DNA of 64,000 bases from Niveibacterium sp. 24ML (GCF_026586805.1 NZ_JAPFHA010000007.1:62001-126000), one strand, 5' to 3'. Shown: positions 8,246 to 20,551, counted from the stretch's first letter. Translations and numbers: made by a program. The notes: generated from the sequence alone by a model not told the origin.

Positions 8246-8920
8246 ATGAGCCGTATTCTTATTGTCGATGATGAACCGACGATCGCCGACACGCTGAACT
8301 ATGTTCTGCGCAGCGAGGGGCACGAGGTCGCGCGGGCGGAAACCGGACTCGATGGCCTCGCGGCGCTGCGAGACGCTCCACCCGACCTTGCGCTGGTGGA
8401 TGTCGGCTTGCCGGACATCAGCGGCTTTGAACTGGTGCGGCGTTTGCGCGCGTTTTCGGATCTGCCGGTCATGTTCCTGACCGCACGCGGCGACGAGATC
8501 GACCGGGTGATGGGTTTTGAGCTGGGCGCGGACGACTATGTCGTCAAGCCCTTCAGTCCGCGCGAAGTCGCCGGCCGAGTGCGCGCGATCCTGCGCCGGG
8601 GCGGCCCCGCGCCAACGGCGGCTGTGGCTGGCACTGCCGGTTTCGAGCATCACGAGCTGGAGGCGCGCATCGTGTTCCGCGGCCAGGCGCTGACGCTGAC
8701 CCGCTTCGAGTACAAGTTGCTGGCTTTTCTCTTGCGGCACCCGCGTCGTGTGTTCTCGCGCGACCAGTTGCTCGATGGCGTCTGGGGCAATGATCGCGAC
8801 AGCACCGATCGCACGGTCGATACCCATATCAAGACGCTGCGGGCAAAGCTGCGCGAAGCGGCGCCCGATGCCGATCCGATCCAGACGCATCGCGGCCTGG
8901 GGTATTCGGTCCAGGCATGA
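8246..8920 (+). CDS. creB: Response regulator CreB
   Basis: An OmpR/PhoB-type transcription regulator of 224 aa. The receiver domain has the acidic pair D9-D10, phospho-acceptor D52 (LALVDVGLPDISG), T79 and K101 (DDYVVKPFSP). The C-terminal winged helix carries TRFEYKLLAFLLRHP and DRTVDTHIKTLRAKLREA. Assignment to CreB rests on the direct coupling to a CreC-like kinase and a CreD gene. In Enterobacteria CreB binds cre-tags to control carbon- and cell-wall-stress genes. Its stop overlaps the creC start by four bases. Confidence 0.9.
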   Translation: MSRILIVDDEPTIADTLNYVLRSEGHEVARAETGLDGLAALRDAPPDLALVDVGLPDISGFELVRRLRAFSDLPVMFLTARGDEIDRVMGFELGADDYVVKPFSPREVAGRVRAILRRGGPAPTAAVAGTAGFEHHELEARIVFRGQALTLTRFEYKLLAFLLRHPRRVFSRDQLLDGVWGNDRDSTDRTVDTHIKTLRAKLREAAPDADPIQTHRGLGYSVQA

Positions 8921-10347
8921 GTCTCTCGATCCGGATTCTGGTTGGCTACTTCGTCATCGTCGGCCTCACCGGCCTGTTTGCGCTGATGATTGTCGTGCGC
9001 GAGGTCAAACCCAGCATCCGCGAGACGATCGAAGAGTCGATGGTTGATACCGCCAACTTGCTGGCGGCGCTGGCCTCGGACGAACTGCGCGACGGCACCC
9101 TTGCCAACGGGCGGTTCGCAAGCCAGGTGCGGGCATATTCCGAGCGTCAGGTGGATGCGCCGATCTACCACTTTCGCAAGACCAGCCTTGACTACCGGAT
9201 CTACGTCACCGATGCCCGCGGCATCGTGATGTTCGATTCGGAAGGCCGGGCCGAGGGTCAGGACTACTCCCGCTGGAATGACGTGGCGCGCACGCTCAAG
9301 GGCGGCTATGGCGCGCGCAGTACGCGCACCGAACCCAGTGACGACGCCAGCTCCGTCTTCCATGTGGCGGCGCCTGTGATCGATGCGGGCAAGATCATCG
9401 GCGTGCTGACCGTGGCCAAGCCAATCGCGAAGGTCGACCCGATCATTGCCCGCAGCGAGAACGTCATCACCCGTTATGGCATCGCCCTGGTCGTGGCGTC
9501 TTTGCTGCTGGGGCTCTTCGTGACCATTCGCCTGTCGCTCTCGGTCAGGCGCTTGCAGCGCTTTGCGCGTGATGTGGCTGAGGGGCAACGCGCCGAAGTG
9601 CCGCATTCGGGGGCGCGTGAGCTTAACGACCTGGCGCGGGCCATGGCGACCATGCGTGAAAAGCTCGACGGCAAACAGTATGTCGAGCGCTACGTGCAGG
9701 CGCTGACCCACGAGTTGAAGAGTCCGCTGGCGGCGATTCGGGGGGCGTCCGAGCTGCTGGCTGAGGCCGATCTGCCTGCGCCCGAGCGGATGCGCTTTGC
9801 TCAGAACGTGCAATCGCAGAGCCTGCGAATGCAATCGGCGATTGACCGCTTGCTGCTGTTATCCCGCCTTGAAGCGCGCGATCGTCCGCCCGTGCCGGCG
9901 CGATTCGATGTGACGGCGCTGATCGAGCGTTGCCTCGCGGAGCGCCAGCCTTTGGCCGAGCAACGCGAGGTCAGCCTGAAGGCCGGATCGATCCCCGATG
10001 TGGCGATGCTTGGCGACGAAGGCTTGATCGCGTTCGCGCTCGGTAACCTGATCGACAACGCGATCGATTTTTCGCCGCCGGGCGCCGAGGTGGAAGTGTC
10101 GGTGAGCTTGCATGATGCGCAGGCGCGCCTGAGCGTGCGCGATCATGGCGCCGGCATTCCGGATTTCGCGCAGGAGAAGATTTTCGAGCGTTTCTACTCG
10201 CTGCCCAGGCCCGGGGGTAGTCAGCGCGGCAGCGGGCTGGGCCTGGCGATGGTGCGCGAGATCGCCGATCTGCACGGCGGCACGGTCGAGCTTGCCAACC
10301 AGCCGGGCGGTGGCGTGTTTGCCGTGCTGACTTTGCCGCGTGCCTGA
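8917..10347 (+). CDS. creC: Sensor histidine kinase CreC
   Basis: An inner-membrane kinase of 476 aa, close to the E. coli length. A first membrane helix at residues 6-27 precedes a periplasmic sensor region. A second helix at about 188-205 and a HAMP segment follow. The HisKA box QALTHELKSPLAAIRG places the phospho-acceptor at H265. The ATPase domain shows NLIDNAIDFSPPGAEVEVSV (N box), DHGAGIP and GSGLGLAMV. It would phosphorylate CreB, with which it is translationally coupled (ATGA overlap). Confidence 0.92.
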   Translation: MSLSIRILVGYFVIVGLTGLFALMIVVREVKPSIRETIEESMVDTANLLAALASDELRDGTLANGRFASQVRAYSERQVDAPIYHFRKTSLDYRIYVTDARGIVMFDSEGRAEGQDYSRWNDVARTLKGGYGARSTRTEPSDDASSVFHVAAPVIDAGKIIGVLTVAKPIAKVDPIIARSENVITRYGIALVVASLLLGLFVTIRLSLSVRRLQRFARDVAEGQRAEVPHSGARELNDLARAMATMREKLDGKQYVERYVQALTHELKSPLAAIRGASELLAEADLPAPERMRFAQNVQSQSLRMQSAIDRLLLLSRLEARDRPPVPARFDVTALIERCLAERQPLAEQREVSLKAGSIPDVAMLGDEGLIAFALGNLIDNAIDFSPPGAEVEVSVSLHDAQARLSVRDHGAGIPDFAQEKIFERFYSLPRPGGSQRGSGLGLAMVREIADLHGGTVELANQPGGGVFAVLTLPRA

Positions 10348-10353
10348 GGCGGC

Positions 10354-10369
10354 TTCACGCAGACTTCAC
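10354..10369 (+). promoter_or_regulatory. CreB operator (cre-tag) upstream of creD
   Basis: TTCAC-GCAGAC-TTCAC is an exact match to the known CreB recognition element TTCAC-N6-TTCAC. It begins six bases after the creC stop and 93 bases before the creD ATG. This fits CreB activation of creD from its own promoter. Confidence 0.85.
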
Positions 10370-10446
10370 AATCGCTACACCTTCCACTCAAAAGTGCTCC
10401 ACGTCGGGGGCCGAGACTGCACTCATCTTGAACAGAGGAGAGTGCA

Positions 10447-11850
10447 ATGAAGGGATTCATCTCGAAGGTGTTTGTGCTGGCGCTGCTTGCAGCAGTCCTG
10501 GGCATTGCGGTGATGCTGGTGCGGGGCGTGATTGCCGACCGCGGCAACTACCGCGAGGAGGCGCTGCGTAGCGTGGGCCACAGCCTTGCGGGGCCGCAGT
10601 CGCTGGCGGCCGGCATGCTTGCGGTGCCGTATGTGGAAAGTTGGGACGAAATCGAAGCGGCCGGCAGCACCCAGGAGCGACGGACGCGCAAAACGCAGAG
10701 CGGGGTGCACTACGTACTGCCCGACACCCTGGATGTCAGCGGACAACTGGCGCCGGACATCCGCAAGCGCGGCGTGTTTCGTGTCAATGGCTACACGTTC
10801 GCGGGCAAGCTGAAGGGGCTGGTGCGCATGCCGGCGCCAGAGAGCGTGCCGCGCTCGCACGAGGGCAGCGAACTGAGCCTTGGCGTGCCGCGCCTGATCC
10901 TCACCGTGGGCAACGCGCGTGGTATCCGCACGATCCGCATGAATGCCGGCGGCCAAACACTTGCGGTGGAGCCGGGCACCGGCATCAGCGCTTTCCCGAC
11001 CGGCGTATCGGCCAGCCTTGCGCGCGTGCCCGACCCCGGCAGCGCGATCGCCTTCGAAGTCTTTGCGGAGATCACCGGCGCGCAAAGGCTGGACATCCTG
11101 CCCTTGGGGATGGAAAGCCGTGCCAGCATCAGCTCGGAATGGCCGCATCCCTCATTCGTGGGCGACTTCCTGCCCGCCGAACGCAGGGTTCGCGATACCG
11201 GCTTCGATGCCGCCTGGCGCACCAGTGCGGTGGCCAGCAATGCCCGCAGCCAATGGATCGCGAGGGTTGGTGCGGGCAACAACAGCGGGGCCGCCGGCGC
11301 GTACGACGAAAAGATGCTCGCCGCAGCCCGCAGCCTGGTCGGCGTAGAGAGTTTCGCCGTCGCCTTGATCGACCCGGTCGATGCGTATGTGATGAGTGAT
11401 CGCGCCACCAAGTACGCCATGCTCACCATCTGCCTCACGCTGGCGCTGTTTGCGGTGTACGAACTGGTCAAGGGGCTACGCGTGCATCCGATGCAATACC
11501 TGCTGGTGGGCTTCGCAATGGTGGTGTTCTTCCTGCTGCTGATCGCGTTGTCCGAGCACATCGGTTTTGATGCCGCGTATGCATGCGCCTCGGTCGCCTG
11601 TGTCGGATTGATCAGCTACTACGTCAGCGCCATCCTCGGCAGCCCCTGGCGCGCTGCGGGATTCGCTTCGCTGCTGGGCGGGCTGTACGGTTCGCTCTAC
11701 GGCATTCTCTGCTCCGAGCAAAATGCCTTGCTGCTGGGCGCCTTGCTCCTGTTCGCGGTGTTGGCCGGCGTGATGACACTCAGCCGCAAGGCCGACTGGA
11801 ACTCGCTCCTGCAAACGCGCAGCGAGGCGGCGGACGCAACGTCAGCCTGA
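10447..11850 (+). CDS. creD: Inner membrane protein CreD
   Basis: A 467-aa CreD (PF06123) protein, the most strongly CreB-controlled gene in known cre regulons and linked to envelope integrity and beta-lactam responses. An N-terminal membrane helix (VFVLALLAAVLGIAVMLV) precedes a large periplasmic domain of about 300 residues. A C-terminal block of helices from residue 320 follows (MLTICLTLALFAVYELVKG onward). GAGGAGAG lies just upstream of the ATG. The 99-base gap after creC contains the cre-tag, so creD can be induced separately. No creA-like gene is present in the cluster. Confidence 0.92.
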   Translation: MKGFISKVFVLALLAAVLGIAVMLVRGVIADRGNYREEALRSVGHSLAGPQSLAAGMLAVPYVESWDEIEAAGSTQERRTRKTQSGVHYVLPDTLDVSGQLAPDIRKRGVFRVNGYTFAGKLKGLVRMPAPESVPRSHEGSELSLGVPRLILTVGNARGIRTIRMNAGGQTLAVEPGTGISAFPTGVSASLARVPDPGSAIAFEVFAEITGAQRLDILPLGMESRASISSEWPHPSFVGDFLPAERRVRDTGFDAAWRTSAVASNARSQWIARVGAGNNSGAAGAYDEKMLAAARSLVGVESFAVALIDPVDAYVMSDRATKYAMLTICLTLALFAVYELVKGLRVHPMQYLLVGFAMVVFFLLLIALSEHIGFDAAYACASVACVGLISYYVSAILGSPWRAAGFASLLGGLYGSLYGILCSEQNALLLGALLLFAVLAGVMTLSRKADWNSLLQTRSEAADATSA

Positions 11851-12045
11851 GGCACCCGGTTACCTTGGGTGGGCCCCTGCCGCAATCGGGCGGCAAGGGG
11901 CTCACTGCGAGCGTGTTGCGTTTACGACAGGCTTCACGGCGCGCCATGCATACGCGTGCCATGCGGTGCGGCGGCAGACTATATTTGATTGGCATCGAGC
12001 TGCGGAGATGGCTCGATGACGATCATTCACCCAGGGAGGATGGCC

Positions 12046-13263
12046 ATGCGCAGTGTCTTGCTCGTTGCGTTGATTGCGGGCGTGTCTGGAGCAGTGCAAG
12101 CGAAGGATCTCTTTGAACTCGATGCCAGGGTGATCGAGAGTGGGCAGCAGGGCTATCAGGGGTTTTCTGCCATCACGGATCTGCTCGATGCCGTATCCAC
12201 CGACGGTCTGCAGAACGTGGTCTCGACCTACACCGAAACCTCCGCTGCGGTGGCGACGCTCAATGTTCGCGGATTGCCGGCTCAGGTCGAGTATCAAAGC
12301 GGCTCACCGGTACTTGCGTTTCGGGTGCCTTCCTTGGGCATCGACCTGAAGTTCAACGGCGCGACCCGTTCCGAGAGTGAAGACCAGTTCGAGGCTTGGC
12401 TCAAAGGCGAGGGCAGTGGTTTGTTGACCCGCATGCTCAAGGAACTCGCGCGCGTCTCACCGGTTGATCCGGTTGCAGGCAACCCCGGCAGCCTGATGGC
12501 GCAAATGGGGGCGGCAGACTATTCCACGGCGGCAGATTCCGTGTTTGTGGAAGATGCCAGCGGCAGTTCGATGGCCGGCAACAACTATGCGCTGGTGGGT
12601 CTTGAGTTCGGGCGCTACAGCGCCGGTGGCTACTCGCAAAGTGTCACCAAGCTGCCGCTGGGCTGGACCTGGAAACTCAAGGACGGCTATCAGTTCAAGC
12701 TTGAAGCGCCCATCACATACAGCGATATCGAAGGGGCCAAAACCGGGAGCGGCGCGCTGGGCGGTGCGTTTCGCGTGCCGGTGCTCAAGGGCTGGGTGCT
12801 GACGCCGGCGCTGCGGGTAGGCGCCACTGCGTCATCGGACCTCGGGGCCGCCGCGGTGATGTATTCGGCCAGCCTTTCAAGCCGCTACGCGTTTGCCCTG
12901 GGCGACTGGCAGTTTGGCATCACCGACATGCTTGGCTTGTATCGCACGCAGAGCCTCAGCCACGGCGATTACGAGGTCGATTACGATCTTTCGAACACCA
13001 TGCTGCGCAACGGGATTGATGTGGGCACCTCCCTGCCGGCGGACTGGTTCGGCCGCCCCACGGCTTGGCGCGCATGGTTCATTGATACCCGCTTTTCGGG
13101 TGATGCGCTCTACATCGAGAGCTATCAGGAAATCGGTGCAGCCCTGAGTACGCGGGTCAGTTTTGCCGGCGTGACGATCGAACAGTCTAGCCTTGGTCTC
13201 ACCTACACCATGGGCGAGAACGATCTGAAGGGCTTCCGGTTGAACTTCGGTTACAAGTTCTAA
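12046..13263 (+). CDS. Secreted protein, putative outer-membrane beta-barrel, unknown function
   Basis: No named family is recognised. The product has 405 aa with a signal peptide (MRSVLLVALIAGVSGAVQA, cleavage before KD). From residue 180 it alternates polar and hydrophobic residues in strand-like blocks (YALVGLEFGRYSAGGYSQS; SLSSRYAFALGDWQFGI). It ends in NFGYKF, and a terminal Phe is typical of barrels inserted by BamA. Residues 20-150 look like a soluble passenger or plug domain. GGGAGG six bases before ATG 12046 fixes the start; longer in-frame starts precede the signal peptide without support. It stands alone between creD and a CoA-transferase gene. Confidence 0.6.
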   Translation: MRSVLLVALIAGVSGAVQAKDLFELDARVIESGQQGYQGFSAITDLLDAVSTDGLQNVVSTYTETSAAVATLNVRGLPAQVEYQSGSPVLAFRVPSLGIDLKFNGATRSESEDQFEAWLKGEGSGLLTRMLKELARVSPVDPVAGNPGSLMAQMGAADYSTAADSVFVEDASGSSMAGNNYALVGLEFGRYSAGGYSQSVTKLPLGWTWKLKDGYQFKLEAPITYSDIEGAKTGSGALGGAFRVPVLKGWVLTPALRVGATASSDLGAAAVMYSASLSSRYAFALGDWQFGITDMLGLYRTQSLSHGDYEVDYDLSNTMLRNGIDVGTSLPADWFGRPTAWRAWFIDTRFSGDALYIESYQEIGAALSTRVSFAGVTIEQSSLGLTYTMGENDLKGFRLNFGYKF

Positions 13264-13486
13264 GTGCTGCGCGCCAGCCCGCCGACGGCTGCTGCGCGCA
13301 CCGAAGGTCATGGCGGGCATGCCGCCGACGCGATTTTCGCCAGTGACTTGGTTTTCGGCTGCACGAAGCAAGCGATGATGCTTGGCGGTATGGCAAGGGG
13401 CGTTGGCGATCTGCAAGCCGCGTGGGCTGCGCCACCGACGGCGCGAGGGTCGCCACGCTGACGCAGCCCTCCGCGCAGGAGTTCAA

Positions 13487-14671
13487 ATGACCCCGAATAC
13501 TGGCCCGCTTGCGGGCGTGCGCGTCATCGAAATCGGCGGCATCGGCCCCGCGCCGTTTTGCGGCATGCTGCTCGCCGACATGGGCGCCGACGTGGTCTTG
13601 CTGGAACGCAGCAGTGGCACGCTGGCGCGCCAGCTCTTCGGTGGCGGGCGTGACACCGTGGCCAACCGCGGCAAGCGTTCCCTGGGGATCAACCTCAAGG
13701 CCCCCGGCGCGGCCGACGTTGTGCTGAAGTTGCTGAAGCAGGCCGACGTGCTGATCGAAGGCTTCCGCCCTGGCGTGATGGAGCGCCTTGGCTTGGGGCC
13801 GGAGGTCTGCGCGGTACGCAACCCGCGGCTGATCTACGCCCGCATGACCGGCTGGGGGCAGACCGGCCCGCTGGCGCCGCGTGCCGGGCACGACCTCAAC
13901 TACGCCGCCTTGTCGGGCGCGCTCGATGCCGGCCGCTGGCATGGCGGCGCGCCCTGGGCGCCCCCCTCGCTGTTGGGCGACATGGGGGGCGGCGGCATGA
14001 TGCTGGCGTTCGGCATCGCTTGCGCGCTGCTCGAAGCGCGGCGCAGCGGTCGTGGCCAGGTGATCGACGCCGCAATGGCCGAAGGTGCCGCGCTGCTCGC
14101 TCACGGGCTCTACAACGTGCATGCGAAGCGCGAACGCTATCCGGGCATCGAGCACATCCTCGATTCCAGCGCGCCGTTCTACGACGTCTATGCCTGCGCC
14201 GATGGCAAGTGGCTGTCGGTCGCGCCGCTGGAGCCGCAGTTCTACGCCCTGATGCTGCAGGCGCTGGGGCTGGAGGACGACCCCGACTTCCCAGTGCTCG
14301 AGCAATACTCTGCAGCACATTGGCCCCGGATGCGCGAACGCCTGACCACGATCTTCGCCGGCCAGACACGTGACCACTGGACGGCGCTGTTTGCGGATTC
14401 AGACGCCTGCGTCGCGCCGGTTCTGGCAATGGACGAGGCGCCGGTCCATCCACACCTCCAGGCTCGTGAGGCGTTCATCAACGTGGCCGGTATCCGCCAG
14501 CCGGCGCCCGCGCCGCGCCTGTCTACAACGCCCGCCGCCGTGCGCCGCGAACCACCCCTGGCGGGCGAGCACACCTGTGAGGTGCTGCGGGCGGCGGGCT
14601 GGCCGCAGCAGGAAATCGACGCACTGCTCGCGGCAGGGGTCATCGAACAAGGTTCGCACAACGCCGCATGA
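13487..14671 (+). CDS. CaiB/BaiF class III CoA-transferase (alpha-methylacyl-CoA racemase-like)
   Basis: A 394-aa family III CoA-transferase (PF02515). Members either move CoA between acids or epimerise 2-methylacyl-CoA. The N-terminus LAGVRVIEIGGIGPAPFCGM, then LLADMGADVVLLER and KRSLGINLKAPGAADVVLKL, is typical. The following ARMTGWGQTGPLAPRAGHDLNY segment is especially like alpha-methylacyl-CoA racemase, including the His and Asp region. This makes racemase more likely than a specific transferase. CAGGAG precedes the ATG by six bases. No neighbouring fatty-acid genes help choose the substrate. Confidence 0.85.
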   Translation: MTPNTGPLAGVRVIEIGGIGPAPFCGMLLADMGADVVLLERSSGTLARQLFGGGRDTVANRGKRSLGINLKAPGAADVVLKLLKQADVLIEGFRPGVMERLGLGPEVCAVRNPRLIYARMTGWGQTGPLAPRAGHDLNYAALSGALDAGRWHGGAPWAPPSLLGDMGGGGMMLAFGIACALLEARRSGRGQVIDAAMAEGAALLAHGLYNVHAKRERYPGIEHILDSSAPFYDVYACADGKWLSVAPLEPQFYALMLQALGLEDDPDFPVLEQYSAAHWPRMRERLTTIFAGQTRDHWTALFADSDACVAPVLAMDEAPVHPHLQAREAFINVAGIRQPAPAPRLSTTPAAVRREPPLAGEHTCEVLRAAGWPQQEIDALLAAGVIEQGSHNAA

Positions 14672-14797
14672 CTTCGCTGCGAATCCACCCTTGCCGGCGA
14701 GGCGCGGGACTAACGTGTTGCGTTGCGACATTGCCAGTGAGCGTGGTGTTGCGCGCAGCGCTCTAGCCAGAACGTTCGCAAAGCTGGGGGCCGATAG

Positions 14798-16549
<1,752 letters not shown>

Positions 16550-16562
16550 AGCCGAAAATCAG

Positions 16563-16590
16563 ATGGCCGGCTTCAAGCCGGCCATTTTTT
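16563..16590 (+). terminator. Rho-independent terminator after pyrG
   Basis: ATGGCCGGC / GCCGGCCAT stem with loop TTCAA and a run of T residues. It lies 13 bases past the pyrG stop and 51 bases before kdsA. Confidence 0.85.
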
Positions 16591-16640
16591 CGCCCGCTGC
16601 CGTGGCAGATGCATGGTCGCCGGGTTGTGAGGGGATAGAA

Positions 16641-17480
16641 ATGAATCTTTGTGGTTTCGAAGTCGGTCTTGATAAACCGTTCTTCCTGATGGCTGGTCCG
16701 TGCGTCATCGAATCGCGCGAAATGGCGCTCGATACGGCGGCCGAACTCAAGAGCATTGCTGCTGATCTGGGCATCCCGTTCATCTATAAGTCTTCGTTTG
16801 ACAAGGCCAATCGCAGCTCGGGCAATAGCTTCCGTGGCTTGGGCATGATGAAGGGTCTTGAGATCCTCGCCGAAGTGCGCGAGACGGTGAAAGTCCCGGT
16901 TGTGACGGATGTGCATACCGAACAGGAAGCACCGATCGTTGCCAAGTATGTCGATGTCCTGCAGACACCCGCATTTCTGTGCCGGCAGACCGATTTCATC
17001 CGTGCCGTTGCAGCTACGGGTAAGCCGGTGAACATCAAGAAGGGCCAGTTCCTCGCGCCGGGCGACATGAAGAACGTGGTTGCCAAGGCCAAGGAGGCCG
17101 CAGGCGGTGCGGACACCATCATGGTGTGCGAGCGCGGTGCGTCGTTTGGCTACAACAACCTGGTCTCGGATATGCGCTCGCTCGCGATCATGCGCGATAC
17201 GCACTGCCCGGTCGTGTTCGATGCGACGCACTCGGTGCAACTGCCGGGCGGGCAGGGCGACAAGAGCGGTGGCCAGCGTGAACACGTGCCGGTTCTGGCA
17301 CGTGCGGCCGTGGCAACAGGCATTTCAGGGCTGTTCATGGAAACCCATCCGGATCCGTCCAAGGCCTTGTCGGACGGCCCGAACGCCTGGCCGCTGGCCA
17401 AGATGAGAGCCTTGCTTTCGACGCTCAAGGAAATCGACTTGCTGGTCAAGCGTCACGGTTTCATCGAAACGACGCTGTGA
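16641..17480 (+). CDS. kdsA: 3-deoxy-D-manno-octulosonate 8-phosphate synthase
   Basis: KdsA condenses phosphoenolpyruvate with arabinose 5-phosphate to form KDO 8-phosphate for lipopolysaccharide. It has 279 aa and a full TIM barrel. Signatures include [39 protein letters not shown] and [11 protein letters not shown]. The early motif is MAGPCVIES, with Cys where E. coli KdsA has Asn. Together with the His in DATHSVQ, the Glu in METHPDP and the Asp in SDGPNAW, this is the metal-binding set of class II, metal-dependent enzymes. GAGGGG lies upstream of the ATG. The stop overlaps the next gene by four bases. Confidence 0.96.
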   Translation: MNLCGFEVGLDKPFFLMAGPCVIESREMALDTAAELKSIAADLGIPFIYKSSFDKANRSSGNSFRGLGMMKGLEILAEVRETVKVPVVTDVHTEQEAPIVAKYVDVLQTPAFLCRQTDFIRAVAATGKPVNIKKGQFLAPGDMKNVVAKAKEAAGGADTIMVCERGASFGYNNLVSDMRSLAIMRDTHCPVVFDATHSVQLPGGQGDKSGGQREHVPVLARAAVATGISGLFMETHPDPSKALSDGPNAWPLAKMRALLSTLKEIDLLVKRHGFIETTL

Positions 17481-17773
17481 TCACCCATGTTGTCTTGCTT
17501 CGGCTGAAGCCGGGCGTTGCCATCGAGTCGGATGCGGCTCAATCCGCCCATTCCGCGATGTGCGCGCTGCCGGCTTTGGTGCCAGGCATACGCGCATGGC
17601 AATGCGGGTTCAATAGCACGCCAGACGAAGTGAGTGGCTGGGATTACGTGCTTGTGTCCGCCTTCGATGATCGTGCTGCGCTATTGGCCTATTTTGATCA
17701 CCCCGCGCATTTGAAGGTTGTTGCGATGTGGGAGCCGATCGCGGATCTCGCATTTGGTGATCTGGAAGCCTGA
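17477..17773 (+). CDS. Stress-responsive alpha/beta-barrel (Dabb) domain protein
   Basis: A 98-aa single-domain protein of the Dabb family (PF07876), dimeric ferredoxin-like barrels of mostly unknown substrate. The N-terminus [13 protein letters not shown] and the later [20 protein letters not shown] with AHLKV are typical. The GTG start overlaps the kdsA TGA (GTGA), so translation is coupled to kdsA. Its role in that operon is not known. Confidence 0.85.
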   Translation: MITHVVLLRLKPGVAIESDAAQSAHSAMCALPALVPGIRAWQCGFNSTPDEVSGWDYVLVSAFDDRAALLAYFDHPAHLKVVAMWEPIADLAFGDLEA

Positions 17774-19241
<1,468 letters not shown>

Positions 19242-19276
19242 TCGCCTGCCGGCGCAAGCCGGTTTTGTGATACCGG

Positions 19277-19305
19277 AAAGGGCCGCTCTGCGGCCCTTTC
19301 TTGTT
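19277..19305 (+). terminator. Rho-independent terminator after eno
   Basis: AAAGGGCCGC / GCGGCCCTTT stem with loop TCT followed by CTTGTT. It lies 36 bases after the eno stop. The T-tract is imperfect. Confidence 0.8.
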
Positions 19306-19356
19306 GATATTCCGATAGAATTTGCGCCTCATCAGTTGGTTTCTGATTGGTTTTGC

Positions 19357-19635
19357 ATGAAGTGGCCCGCCCTGATTCTTGTCGTACTGCTCTCGGTGTT
19401 GCAGTACCCGCTATGGTTCGGCAAGGGTGGCTGGACGCGTGTGCGTGAACTTGACCAGCAAGTGCAGGCACAACGTGACAACAACGCAAAACTCGAAGCC
19501 AGAAATGCCGGGCTTGAAGCAGAGGTCCGTGATCTCAAGAATGGCTATGAAGCGATTGAGGAGCGGGCGCGCTACGATCTCGGCCTGGTTAAGCCAAATG
19601 AGACCTACGTGCAGCTTCCTCAACCGAAACAATAA
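19357..19635 (+). CDS. ftsB: Cell division protein FtsB
   Basis: FtsB is a small bitopic divisome protein that links FtsQ and FtsL and signals septal peptidoglycan synthesis. The 92-aa product has a short cytoplasmic start, a membrane helix (PALILVVLLSVLQYPLWF), a coiled coil (ELDQQVQAQRDNNAKLEA onward) and the conserved end EERARYDLGLVKPNET. Location directly after eno is the usual one. The ATG at 19357 gives the family N-terminus; longer in-frame starts fall inside eno. Confidence 0.95.
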   Translation: MKWPALILVVLLSVLQYPLWFGKGGWTRVRELDQQVQAQRDNNAKLEARNAGLEAEVRDLKNGYEAIEERARYDLGLVKPNETYVQLPQPKQ

Positions 19636-19662
19636 AGGCCGCAATCGCGGCCTTTATTTTTT
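19631..19662. terminator. Bidirectional terminator between ftsB and cobalamin adenosyltransferase
   Basis: AATAAAGGCCGC / GCGGCCTTTATT, a 12-pair perfect stem with loop AATC, overlaps the ftsB stop. T-tract follows on the plus strand and A/T bases flank the other side, so it can serve both convergent genes. Confidence 0.85.
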
Positions 19663-19678
19663 GGTGCGTCCGCCGGCT

Positions 19679-20227
19679 TCAGCCACTCGTCCGTTTCCAC
19701 AGCACATCGCTGCCACCCCCGCAGCGGTTTAGGTGACGTCCGAGCACGAACAGCAGGTCAGAGAGGCGATTCAGGTACTGCTGCACAGGCGCGTTGACGG
19801 TCTCTGAGCTTGCGAGACTGACGATTGCCCGCTCCGCACGCCGCGCCACGGTGCGAGCGAGGTGCGCAAGGGCCGCCGCGCGTGAGCCGCCGGGAAGAAT
19901 GAACTCTTTCAAGGGCGGCAGGGATTCGTTGTACTTCGCTAGCGCCTCGTCCAGCCGCAAGACGTGTGCCTCTTTCACCATGGTGTAACCGGGGATGCAG
20001 ACCTCGCCGCCGAGGTCGAAAAGGTCGTGCTGGATGTGGCCCAGCAGATCACGAACATCTTCTGGCAAGGGTTCCGTGAGCAGGACTCCGAGCATTGAAT
20101 TGAGTTCGTCCACTTCACCTAGCGCATGAATGCGTGGGCAATTCTTAGGCACGCGAGTGCCATCGCCAAGGCCGGTGCTGCCATCGTCACCGGTGCGGGT
20201 GGCGATGCGCGAGAGGCGGTTTCCCAT
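19679..20227 (-). CDS. ATP:cob(I)alamin adenosyltransferase (PduO/MMAB type)
   Basis: Transfers the adenosyl group of ATP to cob(I)alamin, making adenosylcobalamin. The 182-aa protein has the PduO-type N-terminus RIATRTGDDGSTGLGDG (ATP loop). It also has ALGEVDELNSMLGVLL, the LPGGSRAAALAHLARTVARRAER core with active-site Arg residues, and YLNRLSDLLFVLGRHLN at the end. An in-window customer for the product is the B12-dependent ribonucleotide reductase at 32911-35778. The ATG at 20227 follows a TATAAT promoter by about 30 bases. Confidence 0.94.
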   Translation of the reverse strand: MGNRLSRIATRTGDDGSTGLGDGTRVPKNCPRIHALGEVDELNSMLGVLLTEPLPEDVRDLLGHIQHDLFDLGGEVCIPGYTMVKEAHVLRLDEALAKYNESLPPLKEFILPGGSRAAALAHLARTVARRAERAIVSLASSETVNAPVQQYLNRLSDLLFVLGRHLNRCGGGSDVLWKRTSG

Positions 20228-20551
20228 GGGGTTCTTTCAGTCAGTCGGGTTGCGGATTATAGGGTTTGAGCTTTGCGTCGACGCACACTGTGCTGATTTC
20301 GGCAGCTTTCTCATGCGACCCTGACTTGACCGGGATTCATTCGTCTCGGTTCCCGCGATTGTGTGCAATTGGCGCGAATGCGGGGAAGCGCCCGGCTCGG
20401 GCTACGGGAGGCAAAGCCCGCGACCTTGCATCGCAGGCTGAACGCACTTCGACGATCGCCCGATTCGCGCGGGGCTCGTCGGTGCCCGCGTCGGGAGATT
20501 CGGATGCAGGCGTGGATCTGCGTTGCGCAGATCCCGCCGGAGTGCAATCGC
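20228..20551. other. Intergenic region between adenosyltransferase and glycyl-radical protein
   Basis: The right part is downstream of the glycyl-radical gene, and the left part is the promoter region of the adenosyltransferase. Open frames here have no ribosome binding site or family match. No cobalamin riboswitch is recognised. Confidence 0.4.
20256..20261 (-). promoter_or_regulatory. -10 element for cobalamin adenosyltransferase
   Basis: A perfect TATAAT lies on the minus strand about 29 bases before the ATG. No good -35 is seen; the region there holds a 10-base palindrome, GCGTCGACGC (20275-20284), which could be an operator or chance. Confidence 0.4.

Noticed and set aside
11868-11911. 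GC-rich inverted repeat after creD
   Set aside because: CCCCTGCCGC / CGGCAAGGGG pairs imperfectly and lacks a T-tract, so it is not called a terminator.
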